A stretch of DNA of 64,000 nt from an uncultured Ruminococcus sp. (GCA_947169885.1 CAMVRM010000013.1:1-64000), one strand, 5' to 3'; positions 26,909-37,236 are shown, counted from the first letter of the stretch. Program-made: numbers and translations. Notes: generated by a model not told the origin, from the letters alone.

Positions 26909-27627
26909 CATTATATATTGTGGGCTTCGGCTGCGGAAGTGAACTCGGAATGACCGCCGAGGCAAGACAAGTGCTGGAAAAAGTGGATACAGTTATCGGA
27001 TACACGACTTATGTCAAACTTATGAAAGGTATCTTCCCCGAAAAGGAATACCTTACCACGGGTATGCGGCAGGAGATAGAGCGTGTGCGCCTTGCGCTTG
27101 AGACTGCCAAAGAGCGTGACTGCGCCCTTGTTTGCAGTGGTGATGCTCAGGTCTACGGAATGGCTTCACCTGCGCTTGCACTGTGCGGAGAATATGAGGG
27201 CGTTGAAGTGAGGGTAGTCGCAGGCGTGACGGCGGCACTCAGCGGAGGTGCGCTCCTAGGTTCGCCGCTGACGAATGACTATGCCGTGATAAGCCTGTCA
27301 GACCTGCTTACTCCGTGGGAACAGATCGAGCGCCGTCTTAGGTGCGCCGCCGAGGGCGGATTCGTGATAGCGCTCTACAACCCTGCTTCAAAGACACGCC
27401 CCGACAGCCTTGCAAGAGCTTGCAAGATACTTCTCGAAGTGCTTGACGGGCAGACTGTCTGCGGCTGGGCGAAAAATATCGGCAGAGAAGGGGAGTGCGG
27501 AGGCGTGCTGACACTGAGCGAACTTGTGAACTTCAAAGCTGATATGTTCACGACTGTGTTTATCGGCAGTCATCAGACCACCATCATAAACGGCAGAATG
27601 GTAACACCGAGAGGGTATCATGTTTAA
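26905..27627 (+). CDS. cobJ: Precorrin-3B C17-methyltransferase
   Basis: A 240-residue SAM-dependent methyltransferase of the corrin ring pathway (CobJ/CbiH family), which contracts the ring while methylating C17. VGFGCGSELGMTAEA at the start is the conserved GPG-like entry, DTVIGYTTYVKLM is characteristic of this branch, and ALVCSGDAQVYGMASPA and IALYNPASKTRPDSLA are typical internal signatures. Length matches (about 240-250). It overlaps the HAD gene by 4 nt and cbiJ by 8 nt, so translation is coupled. The order HAD-cobJ-cbiJ-cbiET puts three successive ring-modifying steps in one operon. Confidence 0.94.
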   Translation: MTLYIVGFGCGSELGMTAEARQVLEKVDTVIGYTTYVKLMKGIFPEKEYLTTGMRQEIERVRLALETAKERDCALVCSGDAQVYGMASPALALCGEYEGVEVRVVAGVTAALSGGALLGSPLTNDYAVISLSDLLTPWEQIERRLRCAAEGGFVIALYNPASKTRPDSLARACKILLEVLDGQTVCGWAKNIGREGECGGVLTLSELVNFKADMFTTVFIGSHQTTIINGRMVTPRGYHV

Positions 27628-28360
27628 GCTTGCGATATTCGCAGGGACGACCGAGGGACGGCGGCTTGCAGAGGAATGTGCGAAGTGCGGAACAAATGTT
27701 CTTGTGTTTACCGCTACCGAATACGGCGGAGAACTTCTCCCCGACGGCGTGACAGTGCATACAGGACGACTCGATACTGCGCAAATGGCGGCGGCGCTGT
27801 CGGACGTGAGATTGGCGGTAGACGCTACTCACCCCTATGCGTCAGAAGCGACACGCAACATCAGGACGGCTTGCAGGCAGACAGGCACGGAATACGTTCG
27901 GCTTTTGCGTGAGACTTGCGAGGTCATCGGCGAAAGCGTTCCCGACATGGACGGACTTATCGCAAAACTCAACGCCTGCGGTGACACGGTGCTTTCGGTG
28001 CTGGGGAGCAAGTCGCTCGAACGGCTCTCTGCGGTGAACGGCGCTTTTGACAGGATATGGCTCAGACTTCTGCCCGTGGACGGCATTGCGGACAAGTGCG
28101 CCGCCTTAGGTTTCGACAGGAACAAACTTATTCTTGAAAAGCCGCCTTTTTCTGCCGAACAGAACATCGCTCACATAAGACAAAGCAATGCAAAAATTTT
28201 AGTCACAAAGGAAAGCGGCAAAGTCGGCGGTTATCCCGAAAAGGTCAGCGCCGCAAAAGAATGTAATATCCGCATGATAACGCTCACTCACCCTGTCGAG
28301 GAAGGCTTGGGTTACGAACAGGTAATGCGGCTTATTTCGGAAAGAGGTGCAAATATATGA
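27620..28360 (+). CDS. cbiJ: Precorrin-6A/cobalt-precorrin-6A reductase
   Basis: A 246-residue NAD(P)H-dependent reductase. The opening LAIFAGTTEGRRLAEE is the nucleotide-binding signature of the CobK/CbiJ family, VDATHPYASEATRNI is its second hallmark, and ILVTKESGKVGGYPEKVSAA is the third. Length fits (about 245-260). It overlaps cobJ upstream by 8 nt and cbiET downstream by 4 nt. It acts between the C1/C11 methylations and the CbiET step. Confidence 0.94.
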   Translation: MFKLAIFAGTTEGRRLAEECAKCGTNVLVFTATEYGGELLPDGVTVHTGRLDTAQMAAALSDVRLAVDATHPYASEATRNIRTACRQTGTEYVRLLRETCEVIGESVPDMDGLIAKLNACGDTVLSVLGSKSLERLSAVNGAFDRIWLRLLPVDGIADKCAALGFDRNKLILEKPPFSAEQNIAHIRQSNAKILVTKESGKVGGYPEKVSAAKECNIRMITLTHPVEEGLGYEQVMRLISERGANI

Positions 28361-29535
28361 AAGTAGCGATAGTCGGTGTCGGAATGGAAACGGACAAGAC
28401 CCTCACCGCCGAAGCACGCAAAGCGATAGACGATGCCGAACTTCTCATAGGCGCGGGACGGCTCACAGGCGGCTTTTCGGGCGTAAAGCCCTGCATTTCG
28501 GCATGGTCGCCCGATGATGTTACAAAAGTCCTTGCAGATGCTGAATGTGAACGTGCGGCAGTTCTCATGTCGGGGGACGTTGGTTTTTACAGCGGCACAA
28601 AAAAACTGCTCCCACTTGTCAGAAGCTTGCCGAACGTCAGCGAATGCAGGCTCATCTGCGGTATCTCCTCGCCCGTTTACTTGGCGGCGGCGGCAGGCGT
28701 GCCGTGGGAGCGCATGAAACTCGTCAGCCTGCACGGTCTTGACGGCAACATCGCTGTGAATGTCAAGCTCAATGAGTTCACATTCTTTCTGCTGGGCGGC
28801 AGTGTCACTCCCTCAGTGCTGTGCGAACGGCTGTGCGAGTGCGGCTTGTCCGAAACTCTCGTGACGGTCGGCGCACGGCTGGGCTACCCTGACGAGCGCA
28901 TTATTTCGGGCAGAGCGCACGAAATAGTCGGACAGGAGTTCGACAAGCTTTGTTCGGCTATCGTTGAAAACAGCGGACATCTTGCATACGTCCCCTCGGG
29001 CATTCCCGATGAACGATTTGAGCGAAGTACTGTCCCCATGACGAAATCAGAGGTCAGAGCGGCGGCGGTCAGCAAGCTGAACATTTGTTCGGGTTCGGTG
29101 TGCTGGGATATTGGGAGCGGAAGCGGTTCTGTTTCGGTGGAAATGGCTTACAAATGCCCCGACGGTTCGGTGTATGCGGTCGAACACAAGCCCGAAGCCG
29201 CAAAGCTCACCGCCGTAAACGCCCGAAAATTCGCCTGCGACAATATCCATGTTGCCGAGGGTCCTGCGCCGGAAACGCTTGCCGACCTGCCTGCACCCGA
29301 CAAGGTTTTCATAGGAGGCAGTTCGGGCAGACTGAAAGAGATAGTCGGCATAATAAGGGATAAAAACCCGAATGCTGACATCATCGTTACAGCAGTCTCG
29401 CTCGAAACTCTCACCGAAGCGGCTGAGATCCTTGGCGGAACTATCACTCAGATAGCCGTCACACGCACGAAAAAGATCGGCACTCACACGATGCTCTCGG
29501 CTCTTAATCCCGTTTTTATCATATCCGACAAATAA
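28357..29535 (+). CDS. cbiET: Fused precorrin-6Y C5,15-methyltransferase/decarboxylase
   Basis: A 392-residue bifunctional protein (CobL type). Residues about 1-195 form the CbiE methyltransferase (VAIVGVGMETDKTLTAEA, then VLMSGDVGFYSGTKKLLPL). Residues about 200-392 form the CbiT methyltransferase/decarboxylase with the SAM motif VCWDIGSGSGSVSVEMA and DKVFIGGSSGRLKEIV. In many Firmicutes these are two genes; here they are fused, as in CobL. It overlaps cbiJ by 4 nt and ends the operon. A fragment resembling an end of the MITE-like hairpin follows near 29550. Confidence 0.93.
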   Translation: MKVAIVGVGMETDKTLTAEARKAIDDAELLIGAGRLTGGFSGVKPCISAWSPDDVTKVLADAECERAAVLMSGDVGFYSGTKKLLPLVRSLPNVSECRLICGISSPVYLAAAAGVPWERMKLVSLHGLDGNIAVNVKLNEFTFFLLGGSVTPSVLCERLCECGLSETLVTVGARLGYPDERIISGRAHEIVGQEFDKLCSAIVENSGHLAYVPSGIPDERFERSTVPMTKSEVRAAAVSKLNICSGSVCWDIGSGSGSVSVEMAYKCPDGSVYAVEHKPEAAKLTAVNARKFACDNIHVAEGPAPETLADLPAPDKVFIGGSSGRLKEIVGIIRDKNPNADIIVTAVSLETLTEAAEILGGTITQIAVTRTKKIGTHTMLSALNPVFIISDK

Positions 29536-29591
29536 CAGACTTCCAATTTTCTCCGATCCAAAAGATTTGCGTGGATTTGTACAAAAAGCTA

Positions 29592-29620
29592 TTGACAAAC
29601 CACTTGAAATATGGTAAAAT
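29592..29620 (+). promoter_or_regulatory. Promoter of the EAL-domain protein gene
   Basis: TTGACA (29592-29597), 17 bp and TAAAAT (29615-29620), leaving about a 58-nt leader before the ATG at 29685. Confidence 0.8.
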
Positions 29621-29684
29621 TATTACATAGAATAATATTTTTTGTTAAAAAGCATAACTAATAATAAGGGATATTGGATAAAAA

Positions 29685-31970
29685 ATGGACATAAGAATTG
29701 GTTTTTCTGCTGTGTTTACGCTGGTAGTAATAGCGCTTATCTACTGCGCCTTAAAATGCCTGCGTTCACACAGAGCGATCGGTAAGGCGGTCGGTATGCT
29801 CGACCTTGCACTTATCCCTCCGCTCATCGGCAACCTCATGATAATCGGAACAAGCATCAAACCTCTCGCAATAATAGGTTACTACATCTATCTTCTAGGC
29901 ATGAATGTGGGTATGCTCTTTCTCGTCAATTTTACCGACAGATACTGTCAGGGCATCGGTAACGGTCAGCAAAAGCCCACAGTCGTGTATGTTGCTCTTG
30001 CGCTTGACACTGTTCAGATGTTCCTCAATCCGTTTTTCGGACACGCTTTCAGTGTTGAACCTGTTGACGTTCAGGGCAAGGACTATTATCGGCTTGTGCC
30101 GCACTTTGGTCAGATAATACACCGCATAGTCGATTATGGAGTGTTTGTTGCAGTTCTGCTCATATTCATTCTGGCTTCAGTCAAGACCGCAAAGCTTTAC
30201 CGTGAACGCTTTCTTGTGGTGCTTGCCGCAATGCTGCTTATCGGCTTGTGGCAGACTTTCTACATCTTCTCACGCACCCCCGTTGACCGCTCCATGATAG
30301 GCTACGGCATTTTTGGTCTGCTCATAACCTATTTTTCCATTTATTACCGTCCGCTCAGACTGCTGGACAATATGCTCTCTAACATCGCTTCTAACATAAC
30401 TGACGGTCTGCTGGTTTTCGACCAGCTCGGCAAATGTATCTGGGCGAACAAGCGTGCTTTCGAGATACTGGATGTTGAGGAATCCGACCTCGACAGCATT
30501 CCCGATGCGCTGACAAAGCTTTTCGGCAAACGTGATTTCAAGACCTCTGACTGGTCTTACAGCGCCGTTATCGGCACGGGCGAAAATGCACGCTATTTCA
30601 CGATCGAGAACCGCTCTATAAACGATCACAGCCGCAAAGTTGCAGGCGCTTACCTCAATATCCGTGACAACACCGAACAACAGCGCCGTGTAAGACAGGA
30701 ACTTTACACCTCGACGCACGATATTCTCACAGGGCTTTACACAAAGCAGTACTTCTTTGAGTGCGTGAGAAAAACGCTCGTCCAGAACCCCAACATTCAG
30801 TATACCGCTATTTTCGTTGATGTCAAGAACTTCAAGATAGTCAACGATATTTTCAGCACTGCATTCGGCGACAAGGCTCTCCAACATATCGCCGAATGGA
30901 TAAAGAACGACATGACCGAAAAATGCGTCTACGGCAGGCTCGCAGGCGACACCTTCGGCGTGTTTATCCCGAAAGATGAGTTCGCCGTTCAGCGTGAACA
31001 CGTTGAAAAGGACCTCGAAAGCTTCATCGTCACTGACGGCAAGGCTGAACATCAGCTTCTCATACACCTAGGCATTTATGATGTCAAGAACACTTCACTT
31101 GACGTTTCAGTCATGTTCGACAGAGCGCACCTTGCACTTTCGCAGATAAAGGGCGACTACAAAAACCACATCGCCTATTATGATGACACTCTCCGTGAGA
31201 TAGTCCTCTGGGATCAGCGCATAACCGCCGAACTCCACGATGCACTTAAAGAAAATCAGATACGCCCGTTCTTACAGCCGATAACCGACAACAGCGGAAA
31301 AGTCATCGGCGCAGAAGCGCTCGCACGCTGGATACACCCCGAACTCGGCTTCTTGCCGCCATACAAATTCATACCCGTCTTTGAGCGCAACGGCATGATC
31401 GTTGAAGTCGACCGCCATATGTGGCGCAGTGCCTGTGAGTACCTTTCGCAGTGGAAGACCGACCGCCCCGACTTGTTTATCTCAGTGAACATCTCCCCGA
31501 AGGATTTTTACTTCATTGATGTTGCGGCTGAGATAAAGTCGCTTGTTGCGGAATACGGCATCGACCCGTCAAAACTCAGGATCGAGATAACCGAGACTGT
31601 CATGATGAACGATTCGGAGGAAAAGTTCACTATCCTCAAAACGCTCAGAAAGGCAGGCTTCATCGTGGAAATGGACGATTTCGGAAGCGGTTACTCCTCG
31701 CTGAACCTCTTGAAGAATATGCCTGTTGACGTGCTGAAAATCGACATGAAGTTCCTTGCAGGCACGGGTGAGGACGAACAGCGTGCGCAAACGATAATCA
31801 AGAACATCATCAGACTGTCTGACGAACTGGGTATCGCTTCGCTGACCGAGGGCGTTGAGACCGAACAGCAGTTCAGTGAACTTGCGCATATGGGCTGTGT
31901 TATGTTTCAGGGCTATTACTTCGCAAAGCCTATGCCCGTGGAAGAATTCATCGCATTTGCTGACAGATAA
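29685..31970 (+). CDS. Membrane-bound c-di-GMP phosphodiesterase with degenerate GGDEF and intact EAL domain
   Basis: A 761-residue protein. Residues 1 to about 225 hold seven hydrophobic spans like the 7TM sensor region of histidine-kinase-type receptors. A PAS-like domain (about 235-340, VFDQLGKCIWANKRAFEIL) follows. The GGDEF domain (about 345-500) begins DILTGLYTKQYF but has AGDTF at 420-424 instead of GGDEF, so cyclase activity is unlikely; it may bind GTP. The EAL domain (about 515-755) keeps its key residues: EAL at 544-546, the Asn in SVNISPKDF, EITET, DDFGSGYSSL, the Lys in VLKIDMKF and TEGVETE. It should hydrolyse c-di-GMP at the membrane in response to an unknown signal. The gene has its own promoter and terminator. 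Confidence 0.92.
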   Translation: MDIRIGFSAVFTLVVIALIYCALKCLRSHRAIGKAVGMLDLALIPPLIGNLMIIGTSIKPLAIIGYYIYLLGMNVGMLFLVNFTDRYCQGIGNGQQKPTVVYVALALDTVQMFLNPFFGHAFSVEPVDVQGKDYYRLVPHFGQIIHRIVDYGVFVAVLLIFILASVKTAKLYRERFLVVLAAMLLIGLWQTFYIFSRTPVDRSMIGYGIFGLLITYFSIYYRPLRLLDNMLSNIASNITDGLLVFDQLGKCIWANKRAFEILDVEESDLDSIPDALTKLFGKRDFKTSDWSYSAVIGTGENARYFTIENRSINDHSRKVAGAYLNIRDNTEQQRRVRQELYTSTHDILTGLYTKQYFFECVRKTLVQNPNIQYTAIFVDVKNFKIVNDIFSTAFGDKALQHIAEWIKNDMTEKCVYGRLAGDTFGVFIPKDEFAVQREHVEKDLESFIVTDGKAEHQLLIHLGIYDVKNTSLDVSVMFDRAHLALSQIKGDYKNHIAYYDDTLREIVLWDQRITAELHDALKENQIRPFLQPITDNSGKVIGAEALARWIHPELGFLPPYKFIPVFERNGMIVEVDRHMWRSACEYLSQWKTDRPDLFISVNISPKDFYFIDVAAEIKSLVAEYGIDPSKLRIEITETVMMNDSEEKFTILKTLRKAGFIVEMDDFGSGYSSLNLLKNMPVDVLKIDMKFLAGTGEDEQRAQTIIKNIIRLSDELGIASLTEGVETEQQFSELAHMGCVMFQGYYFAKPMPVEEFIAFADR

Positions 31971-31974
31971 TAAC

Positions 31975-32009
31975 GGCATCGGGGTCGAAAAAAACTCCGA
32001 TGCTTTTTT
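31975..32009 (+). terminator. Terminator of the EAL-domain gene
   Basis: GCATCGGGGT and ACTCCGATGC pair across an A-rich loop and are followed by TTTTTT, 5 nt after the stop codon. Confidence 0.9.
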
Positions 32010-32066
32010 GTGTCAATAAGTATTCTGCGGCATATAATGTAGTATTCCGAGAATGGAGGGAACAAA

Positions 32067-32921
32067 ATGAACGACAGACCCATTGCACTTGTGACGGGAC
32101 TTGACCCGAGAATGGCTTACGCCGCAAAAGCGCTCTGTTCCTTTGCAGAAGTTTATTCCTGCGGCTTGAACGGTTCGCCCGAGGGTGTAACTCCGCTGGA
32201 TTCCCCCGAGGAACTTCACGGCAGTGCTGACCTTATACTTCTTCCGATGATGAACAACTGCGGAAATTCCGTGCCGACTGAGTTCGGAAAACTGCCCGTA
32301 AAGCTTGTCACTCAGGCGGCAAAGAGCGGTGCTGTTGCCGCAGGTGGACTTTTGACGAACGCACTTCTTGAAGAACTTGACACATTAGGTTTGCGTGCTT
32401 TCGACTACTTCAAGAATGAAACGCTCCAAATAAAGAACGCACTGCTCACTGCCGAGGGTGCGCTTTCGGTGGCGGCATCTCAGCGTGAAGAAGCGCTGTT
32501 CGGAATGCCTGTGCTGATAACAGGCTGGGGACGGGTCGCAAAAGCCTGCGCAAAGGTGTTCGGGTCGGTCGGCGCAGAAGTCAGCATAGCCGCACGTTCA
32601 CAAACAGCACTCGCCGAAGCACACTGTTTCGGCTGTAAGACCCTGCCGCTTTGTGAACTCAGCGAGCACGCCGAAAAATACAGTCTGCTGATAAACACCG
32701 TCCCTGCCCTTGTGGTGACTGACGAGATCATACGCCGCACACAGCGGAACTGCCTTATCGTTGATCTTGCGTCAAAGCCCGGGGGTGTGGATTCCTCAGC
32801 CTGTGCGCTTTGCGGCAGAGCGTTCATTCACGCCCTCGCACTTCCCGGAAAGTATGCCCCTAAGACCGCAGGCGAGATCATCGCAGAAACGGTCAAAGGA
32901 TATTTTCGCTCCGCAGACTGA
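32067..32921 (+). CDS. dpaA: Dipicolinate synthase subunit A
   Basis: A 284-residue protein of the SpoVFA/DpaA family. With DpaB it makes dipicolinic acid from dihydroxytetrahydrodipicolinate in the mother cell during sporulation; the product is loaded into the spore core with calcium. The sequence shows a Rossmann-type region (MPVLITGWGRVAKACAKVF) and the paired motifs ILLPMMNNCGNSVPTEFG and LIVDLASKPGGVD. Length fits (about 290-297). GGAGGG precedes the ATG. dpaB follows 44 nt downstream. A CATATAAT box about 33 nt before the start could be a mother-cell sigma promoter, but the -35 is not convincing. Confidence 0.92.
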   Translation: MNDRPIALVTGLDPRMAYAAKALCSFAEVYSCGLNGSPEGVTPLDSPEELHGSADLILLPMMNNCGNSVPTEFGKLPVKLVTQAAKSGAVAAGGLLTNALLEELDTLGLRAFDYFKNETLQIKNALLTAEGALSVAASQREEALFGMPVLITGWGRVAKACAKVFGSVGAEVSIAARSQTALAEAHCFGCKTLPLCELSEHAEKYSLLINTVPALVVTDEIIRRTQRNCLIVDLASKPGGVDSSACALCGRAFIHALALPGKYAPKTAGEIIAETVKGYFRSAD

Positions 32922-32965
32922 CATCACGCTGCTTGCGGAGCAGAACCTTGAAAGGAGCGGCAGAA

Positions 32966-33553
32966 ATGTCACTAAAAGGGAAAAAGCTCGGCTTCGCAAT
33001 GACAGGCTCATTCTGCACTTTCAACAAGGCATTCGCCGAAGCCGAAAAACTTGCAGCCGCAGGCGCAGAACTCACGCCTGTGCTGTCATTCAACGCTGCT
33101 GCTGCCGACACACGCTTCGGAACAGCGGAGGAAAACCTCAGACGCATCGAGGGCATCTGCGGCAGAAAGGCAATAGTCACCCTCCCCGATGCCGAACCGA
33201 TAGGACCAAAACAGCTGTTCGACTTGTTCATCATATGCCCATGCACTGCTACCTGTATTGGCAAGCTTGTCCACGGCATATACGACAACCCCGTAACGCT
33301 GGGCGCAAAAAGTCACCTGAGAAGCGGCAAGCCCGTGCTTATCTCACTTTCGACAAACGATGCGCTCTCGGGCAGCGCTCAGAACATCGGCGCACTTTTG
33401 CAGCGCAAGCATTTTTACTTCGTCCCGTTCGGTCAGGACGATGCGTTCAAAAAGCCCTACTCGCTGACAGCTGACCTGAAAAACCTGCCGCAGGCTGCCG
33501 AAGCCGCCTTGCAGGGCAGTCAGCTCCAGCCGCTGCTGGTAACTTACTCATAA
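32966..33553 (+). CDS. dpaB: Dipicolinate synthase subunit B
   Basis: A 195-residue flavoprotein-like subunit (SpoVFB/DpaB). It begins MSLKGKKLGFAMTGSFCTFN, the family hallmark, and contains CPCTATCIGKLVHGIYDNPV, the flavin-binding-type loop, then PVLISLSTNDALSGSAQNIG. The ATG at 32966 is chosen because GGAG lies 8 nt upstream; an in-frame start 11 codons earlier lacks a ribosome-binding site. It is co-transcribed with dpaA and followed by a bidirectional terminator shared with rpoC. Together the pair is good evidence for endospore-forming capacity. Confidence 0.93.
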   Translation: MSLKGKKLGFAMTGSFCTFNKAFAEAEKLAAAGAELTPVLSFNAAAADTRFGTAEENLRRIEGICGRKAIVTLPDAEPIGPKQLFDLFIICPCTATCIGKLVHGIYDNPVTLGAKSHLRSGKPVLISLSTNDALSGSAQNIGALLQRKHFYFVPFGQDDAFKKPYSLTADLKNLPQAAEAALQGSQLQPLLVTYS

Positions 33554-33601
33554 AAAAACAGAGGTCGAGCCGTCATGACTTGACCTCTGATGTATTTTTT
33601 T
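33551..33601. terminator. Bidirectional terminator between dpaB and rpoC
   Basis: CAGAGGTC (33559-33566) pairs with GACCTCTG (33582-33589). A run of A precedes it and a run of T follows, so it can end transcription from both convergent genes. Confidence 0.85.
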
Positions 33602-36600
33602 TAGAGAATTGACGAGAAGCTGTCAGAAACTCCCATGTTGTGAGTCTCGTTCTTGACTACCTCTACGCTGTTGTAAACGTCCATACCTGTTCCGGCAGGG
33701 ATAAGTTTACCGATGATAACGTTCTCTTTAAGACCAACAAGGTGGTCGGTCTTGCCCTTGATAGCAGCGTCTGTAAGAGCCTTTGTGGTCTCCTGGAACG
33801 AAGCCGCAGACAGGAACGAATCGGAGTAGCTCGAAGCCTTTGTGATACCCTGAATAACAGGAACGGTGGTGATAAGACGAGCGTTGATGTCGCCTGCGTC
33901 TATCTGCTTCTGTATCTCCTCGTTTATCGAGTTTATCTCGGTCTTTTCGACTAAGCTGCCGGGGAGCAGATAGCTCGAACCGCTGTCGTCGATCTTGACC
34001 TTCTTCATCATCTGACGAACGATAACTTCGATGTGCTTATCGTTGATATCAACACCCTGAGAACGGTAAACCTTCTGAACTTCGGTGATGATATAGTTCT
34101 GAACAGCCTCAACGCCGTTAACTGCGAGTATATCCGCAGGGTTGATCGAGCCTTCGGTAAGCGGCTGACCCTTTACTACGAATGCACCGTCAACAACATT
34201 CGGTTTGATCTTTAAGCCGTAAGGGATAGGATAGCTTTCCTGTGCGGGATCGTCGAGATCCTCGCTGGTGACGATGATGTGGCGCATCTTCTTTTCTTCG
34301 GTGATGCGAACAGTACCGTCGATCCTTGTGATGATAGCAGCACCCTTGGGTCGTCTGCTCTCAAAAAGTTCCTCGACACGGGGAAGACCCTGTGTGATGT
34401 CCTCTGCCGATGCGATACCGCCCGTATGGAATGTACGCATCGTAAGCTGTGTACCAGGCTCACCGATCGACTGTGCGGAGATAACGCCGACTGCCTCACC
34501 GACTCTTACTACCTTGCCGTTTGCAAGGTTAGCGCCGTAGCACTTAGCGCAAACGCCGTTCTTAGCGTTGCAGGCGAGAACGGAGCGTATCTTGATAGTC
34601 TCCTTGCCTGTTGCGTTCATGATCGAAACAACTCTCTCAGCCTCATGCTCGGTCATAAGTCTGTTTCTCGAAACAGCAACTTCGCCGCTCTTGGGGTCTT
34701 TGAGGTCTTCAACAAGGTATCTGCCGACAAGTCTCTCAGACAGCGGCTCGATAACTTCCTTGTCTGCCTTTATCTCGAATATGTCTATGCCGTTTGTTGT
34801 GCCGCAGTCCTCCTGACGAATGATAACGTCCTGTGAAACGTCAACAAGTCGTCTTGTCAGATAACCCGAGTCAGCGGTACGCAGCGCCGTATCAGCCAGA
34901 CCTTTACGTGCGCCTCGGGAGGAGATGAAGTATTCCAGAATGGTAAGACCCTCACGATAGTTAGCTCTGATAGGCAGCTCGATAGTCGAACCCGATGTGT
35001 TTGCGATAAGTCCACGCATACCTGCAAGCTGTCTTATCTGGTTGATAGAACCACGAGCTCCCGAGTCCGCCATCATGTTGATAGGGTTATAGGGGTCAAG
35101 ACCCTTTTTCAGAGCCTCGGTAACTTCGTTGGTAGCCTTGTTCCATATCTCGATGAACTGCTTGGAACGCTCCTCACGGTTTATCTTGCCTCGCTTGTAC
35201 CATGTGTCGATCTTCGCGATCTCGCCGTCAGCTCTTGCAAGAATGTCTTTCTTAGCTTCAGGGATAGTTGCATCGCATACCGCAACTGTGATAGCCGCCT
35301 TTGTGGAGTACTTATATCCGAGAGCCTTGATGTTGTCCAGCACCTCAGAAGTCTGAGTTGTGCCGTGCTGCTGTATGCAGCGCTCAACGATCGTCGAGAG
35401 CTGTCCTTTCTTAACAAGGAAGCTTATTTCAAGATCGAACTGCTTGTCAGAATTGGTCCTGTCAACAAATCCGAGATCCTGAGGGATAATGCTGTTGAAG
35501 ATAAGTCTGCCGACAGTTGCATCAACGATCTTTGATACCTGTCTGTCGCCCAGCTGCTTTGTGATACGAACTCTGATAGCTGCGTGCAGCGAAACATCGC
35601 CGTTGTTATAAGCCATAAGAGCCTCGTTCACATCTCTGAACACCTTGCCTTCGCCCAGTTCGCCGTCTTTCTGGAGAGTGAGGTAATAAGAACCCAGCAC
35701 CATATCCTGTGTAGGAACAGCAACAGGTCGACCGTCAGAAGGTTTGAGCAGGTTGTTAGCCGCAAGCATGAGGAAGCGTGCCTCAGCCTGAGCCTCGGGA
35801 GAGATAGGCAGATGCACCGCCATCTGGTCGCCGTCAAAGTCAGCGTTGTATGCCGTACAAACCAGCGGGTGAAGCTTGATAGCTCTGCCCTCAACGAGTA
35901 TCGGCTCGAATGCCTGGATACCCAGTCTGTGGAGTGTAGGCGCACGGTTTAGAAGAACGGGGTGTCCCTGAATAACATTTTCAAGAGCGTCCCATACGAT
36001 AGGCTCAACTCTTTCGATAGCGTTCTTAGCGCCGTTGATGTTGAGCTGCTGACCGTTGCCTGCGTTCTTGGTAATATCTACCAGTCTTTTTATTACGAAC
36101 GGCTTGAACAGTTCGAGTGCCATTTCCTTCGGCAGACCGCACTGATACATTTTCAGCTCAGGACCTACGACGATAACCGAACGTCCCGAATAGTCAACAC
36201 GCTTACCGAGCAGGTTCTGACGGAAACGTCCCTGCTTACCTTTCAGCATATCCGAAAGGGACTTGAACGCTCTGTTGTTGGGACCTGTTACGGGTCTGCC
36301 GTGTCTGCCGTTGTCTATAAGTGCATCAACAGCTTCCTGAAGCATTCTCTTTTCATTTCTCACGATGATCTCGGGAGCTTTGAGTTCGAGCATTCTTTTC
36401 AGTCTGTTGTTTCTGTTGATAACACGTCTGTAAAGATCGTTCAAGTCGGAAGTTGCATATCTGCCGCCGTCCAGCATGACCATAGGTCTGAGGTCGGGGG
36501 GGATAACGGGCAGAGCTTCAAGTATCATCCATGAAGGCTCCTGACCCGACTTGATGAAAGCTTCAACAACTTCAAGTCTCTTTAACAGTTTGATGCGCTT

Positions 36601-37236
36601 CTGACCGGGAGCAAGTCCGTCAAGATCGTTCTTTAAGGACTCAGAGAGTTTGTAAAGGTTCTCCTCCTTAGTCTCGTCAAGGCTTGCTTCGTTTTCGAGA
36701 AGCTTTTTGATAGCCTCAGCGCCCATTCCTACCTCAAAATCGCCCTCCTCGTATTTAACGAGCAGTTCCTGATACTGCGATTCGGTGATAAGATCTTTCT
36801 TTATAAGATTTGTTTTGCCTGCGTCGATAACGATGTATTTTGTGAAGTACAGCACTTCTTCCAGTCTTTTCTGGCTGATGTCGAGTATCTGACCGATCCT
36901 CGAAGGTGTGCCCTTGAAGTACCAGATGTGTGAAACAGGTGCAGCAAGTTCGATGTGACCCATTCTTTCACGTCTTACGTCCTTCTTGGCGATAACAACG
37001 CCGCAGCGCTCACACACTCTGCCCTTCTGATACTTCTGCTGCTTGTACTTGCCGCAGTGACAGGTCCAGTCCTTAGTCGGTCCGAAGATGCGTTCGCAGT
37101 AAAGACCGTCCTTTTCAGGCTTCTGTGTACGGTAGTTTATCGTCTCAGGGCGGGTGACCTCGCCGAACGACCATTCTCTGATCTTATCGGGCGAAGCAAG
37201 CGAGATCTTTATTGATTCAAAAACGTTAGATTCCAA
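33601..37236 (-). CDS. rpoC: RNA polymerase beta' subunit
   Basis: A 1,211-residue catalytic subunit. The N-terminal zinc-binding cysteines are in CHCGKYK...CERCGVV, the active-site magnesium loop is [12 protein letters not shown], and the second zinc site includes [30 protein letters not shown] bridge/trigger sequence follows in the middle. Length matches Firmicutes RpoC (about 1,200). The start is TTG at 37234-37236 with AAGGG 8 nt upstream and the expected N-terminus. It follows rpoB by 91 nt in the same operon. Confidence 0.97.
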   Translation of the reverse strand: MESNVFESIKISLASPDKIREWSFGEVTRPETINYRTQKPEKDGLYCERIFGPTKDWTCHCGKYKQQKYQKGRVCERCGVVIAKKDVRRERMGHIELAAPVSHIWYFKGTPSRIGQILDISQKRLEEVLYFTKYIVIDAGKTNLIKKDLITESQYQELLVKYEEGDFEVGMGAEAIKKLLENEASLDETKEENLYKLSESLKNDLDGLAPGQKRIKLLKRLEVVEAFIKSGQEPSWMILEALPVIPPDLRPMVMLDGGRYATSDLNDLYRRVINRNNRLKRMLELKAPEIIVRNEKRMLQEAVDALIDNGRHGRPVTGPNNRAFKSLSDMLKGKQGRFRQNLLGKRVDYSGRSVIVVGPELKMYQCGLPKEMALELFKPFVIKRLVDITKNAGNGQQLNINGAKNAIERVEPIVWDALENVIQGHPVLLNRAPTLHRLGIQAFEPILVEGRAIKLHPLVCTAYNADFDGDQMAVHLPISPEAQAEARFLMLAANNLLKPSDGRPVAVPTQDMVLGSYYLTLQKDGELGEGKVFRDVNEALMAYNNGDVSLHAAIRVRITKQLGDRQVSKIVDATVGRLIFNSIIPQDLGFVDRTNSDKQFDLEISFLVKKGQLSTIVERCIQQHGTTQTSEVLDNIKALGYKYSTKAAITVAVCDATIPEAKKDILARADGEIAKIDTWYKRGKINREERSKQFIEIWNKATNEVTEALKKGLDPYNPINMMADSGARGSINQIRQLAGMRGLIANTSGSTIELPIRANYREGLTILEYFISSRGARKGLADTALRTADSGYLTRRLVDVSQDVIIRQEDCGTTNGIDIFEIKADKEVIEPLSERLVGRYLVEDLKDPKSGEVAVSRNRLMTEHEAERVVSIMNATGKETIKIRSVLACNAKNGVCAKCYGANLANGKVVRVGEAVGVISAQSIGEPGTQLTMRTFHTGGIASAEDITQGLPRVEELFESRRPKGAAIITRIDGTVRITEEKKMRHIIVTSEDLDDPAQESYPIPYGLKIKPNVVDGAFVVKGQPLTEGSINPADILAVNGVEAVQNYIITEVQKVYRSQGVDINDKHIEVIVRQMMKKVKIDDSGSSYLLPGSLVEKTEINSINEEIQKQIDAGDINARLITTVPVIQGITKASSYSDSFLSAASFQETTKALTDAAIKGKTDHLVGLKENVIIGKLIPAGTGMDVYNSVEVVKNETHNMGVSDSFSSIL

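Noticed and set aside
32000..32060. Sigma-E or sigma-K promoter before dpaA
   Set aside because: A CATATAAT box is present, but no -35 element at a convincing distance could be identified, so it is mentioned only within the dpaA entry.
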